Assembly: GCF_009728485.1 (NCBI RefSeq)
Contig: NZ_VVIQ01000001.1
Coordinates: 124,001 to 188,000, forward strand
From: Prevotella vespertina
GTDB lineage: Bacteria; Bacteroidota; Bacteroidia; Bacteroidales; Bacteroidaceae
Length of the DNA: 64,000 bases
Direction: 5' to 3'
The position numbers were made by a program, and so were the translations under genes. Positions 63,925 to 64,000 of the stretch are shown here, piece after piece. Under the pieces are notes generated by a model, which was not told the DNA's origin, made no database searches, and saw nothing but the letters and a program-made list of their open reading frames with translations. Position 1 is the stretch's first letter; every line of letters begins with the position of its first letter.

Positions 63925-63992
63925 TATTAACACTAAGCTTTGAGCCTACTAACACTAACCTTTGAATCGACTAACACTAATCTTTTTGAACT
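63925..63992. repeat. Tandem array G: three units of 22-23 bp
   Basis: Units at 63925-63946, 63947-63969 and 63970-63992 share (T)A(C/T)TAACACTAA(G/C/T)CTTTGA. It follows the esterase terminator and may continue past the window edge. Confidence 0.8.
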
Positions 63993-64000
63993 TTGACCAT

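Overview
The window looks like chromosomal DNA of a Prevotella-type member of the Bacteroidales. The grounds are a SusC/SusD fructan utilisation locus with a hybrid two-component regulator, the type IX secretion genes porU and porV, -7 promoter boxes of the form TAnnTTTG with an upstream TTG about 20 nt away, few Shine-Dalgarno sequences, many lipoprotein signals and modest GC. The genus is inferred from overall resemblance; no database search was possible.

Layout. 1-10170 (minus): a fructan locus ordered HTCS - susC - susD - surface glycan-binding lipoprotein - GH32 lipoprotein, the last cut by the window edge. This matches the order I recall for the Bacteroides thetaiotaomicron levan locus BT1763-BT1760, with its fructose sensor BT1754. 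10294-12915 (minus): an 801-aa lipoprotein of unknown role preceded by a 59-codon gene. 13471-14562: a secreted beta-propeller lactonase-like protein. 14563-16445: a gene-poor stretch with a nested inverted-repeat structure. 16295-19535: rplM-rpsI-rpsB-tsf with two structured leader candidates. 19614-25781: FAH-family enzyme, porU, porV, ispF. 26385-31225: three tandem paralogues of an unknown secreted protein. 31549-34192: two glycosyltransferases and a small basic secreted protein. 34437-39630 (minus): M23/LysM protein, recG, ispD, DJ-1 family protein. 39767-43458: nadK, an ABC exporter and a thioredoxin fused to a TonB C-terminal-like domain. 43817-45062: a VapBC-like toxin-antitoxin pair and a lipoprotein. 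45115-51891 (minus): malQ - type I pullulanase - GH13 amylase, an alpha-glucan operon. 52360-55675: a small membrane protein, a serine-type sulfatase and its radical-SAM maturase. 55834-56815 (minus): ECF sigma factor and a putative anti-sigma partner. 57085-62657 (minus): NUDIX hydrolase, topA, aroK, speA. 62961-63785: a secreted alpha/beta-hydrolase esterase.

Functionally the window combines housekeeping genes (ribosomal proteins, EF-Ts, topoisomerase, RecG, NAD kinase, two MEP-pathway enzymes) with glycan foraging (fructan, alpha-glucan, sulfated glycan, esterified glycan) and the core of T9SS sorting.

The most unusual signal lies between genes. At least seven intergenic gaps, possibly eight, carry short arrays of degenerate tandem repeats with a period near 22-23 bp. 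Each array has its own unit sequence and several units are internally palindromic. Several arrays sit just upstream of a recognisable promoter. Other points worth checking are the structured rplM and rpsB leaders, the nested palindrome near 15.2-15.8 kb, the thioredoxin-TonB_C fusion and the small gene at 12736-12915.
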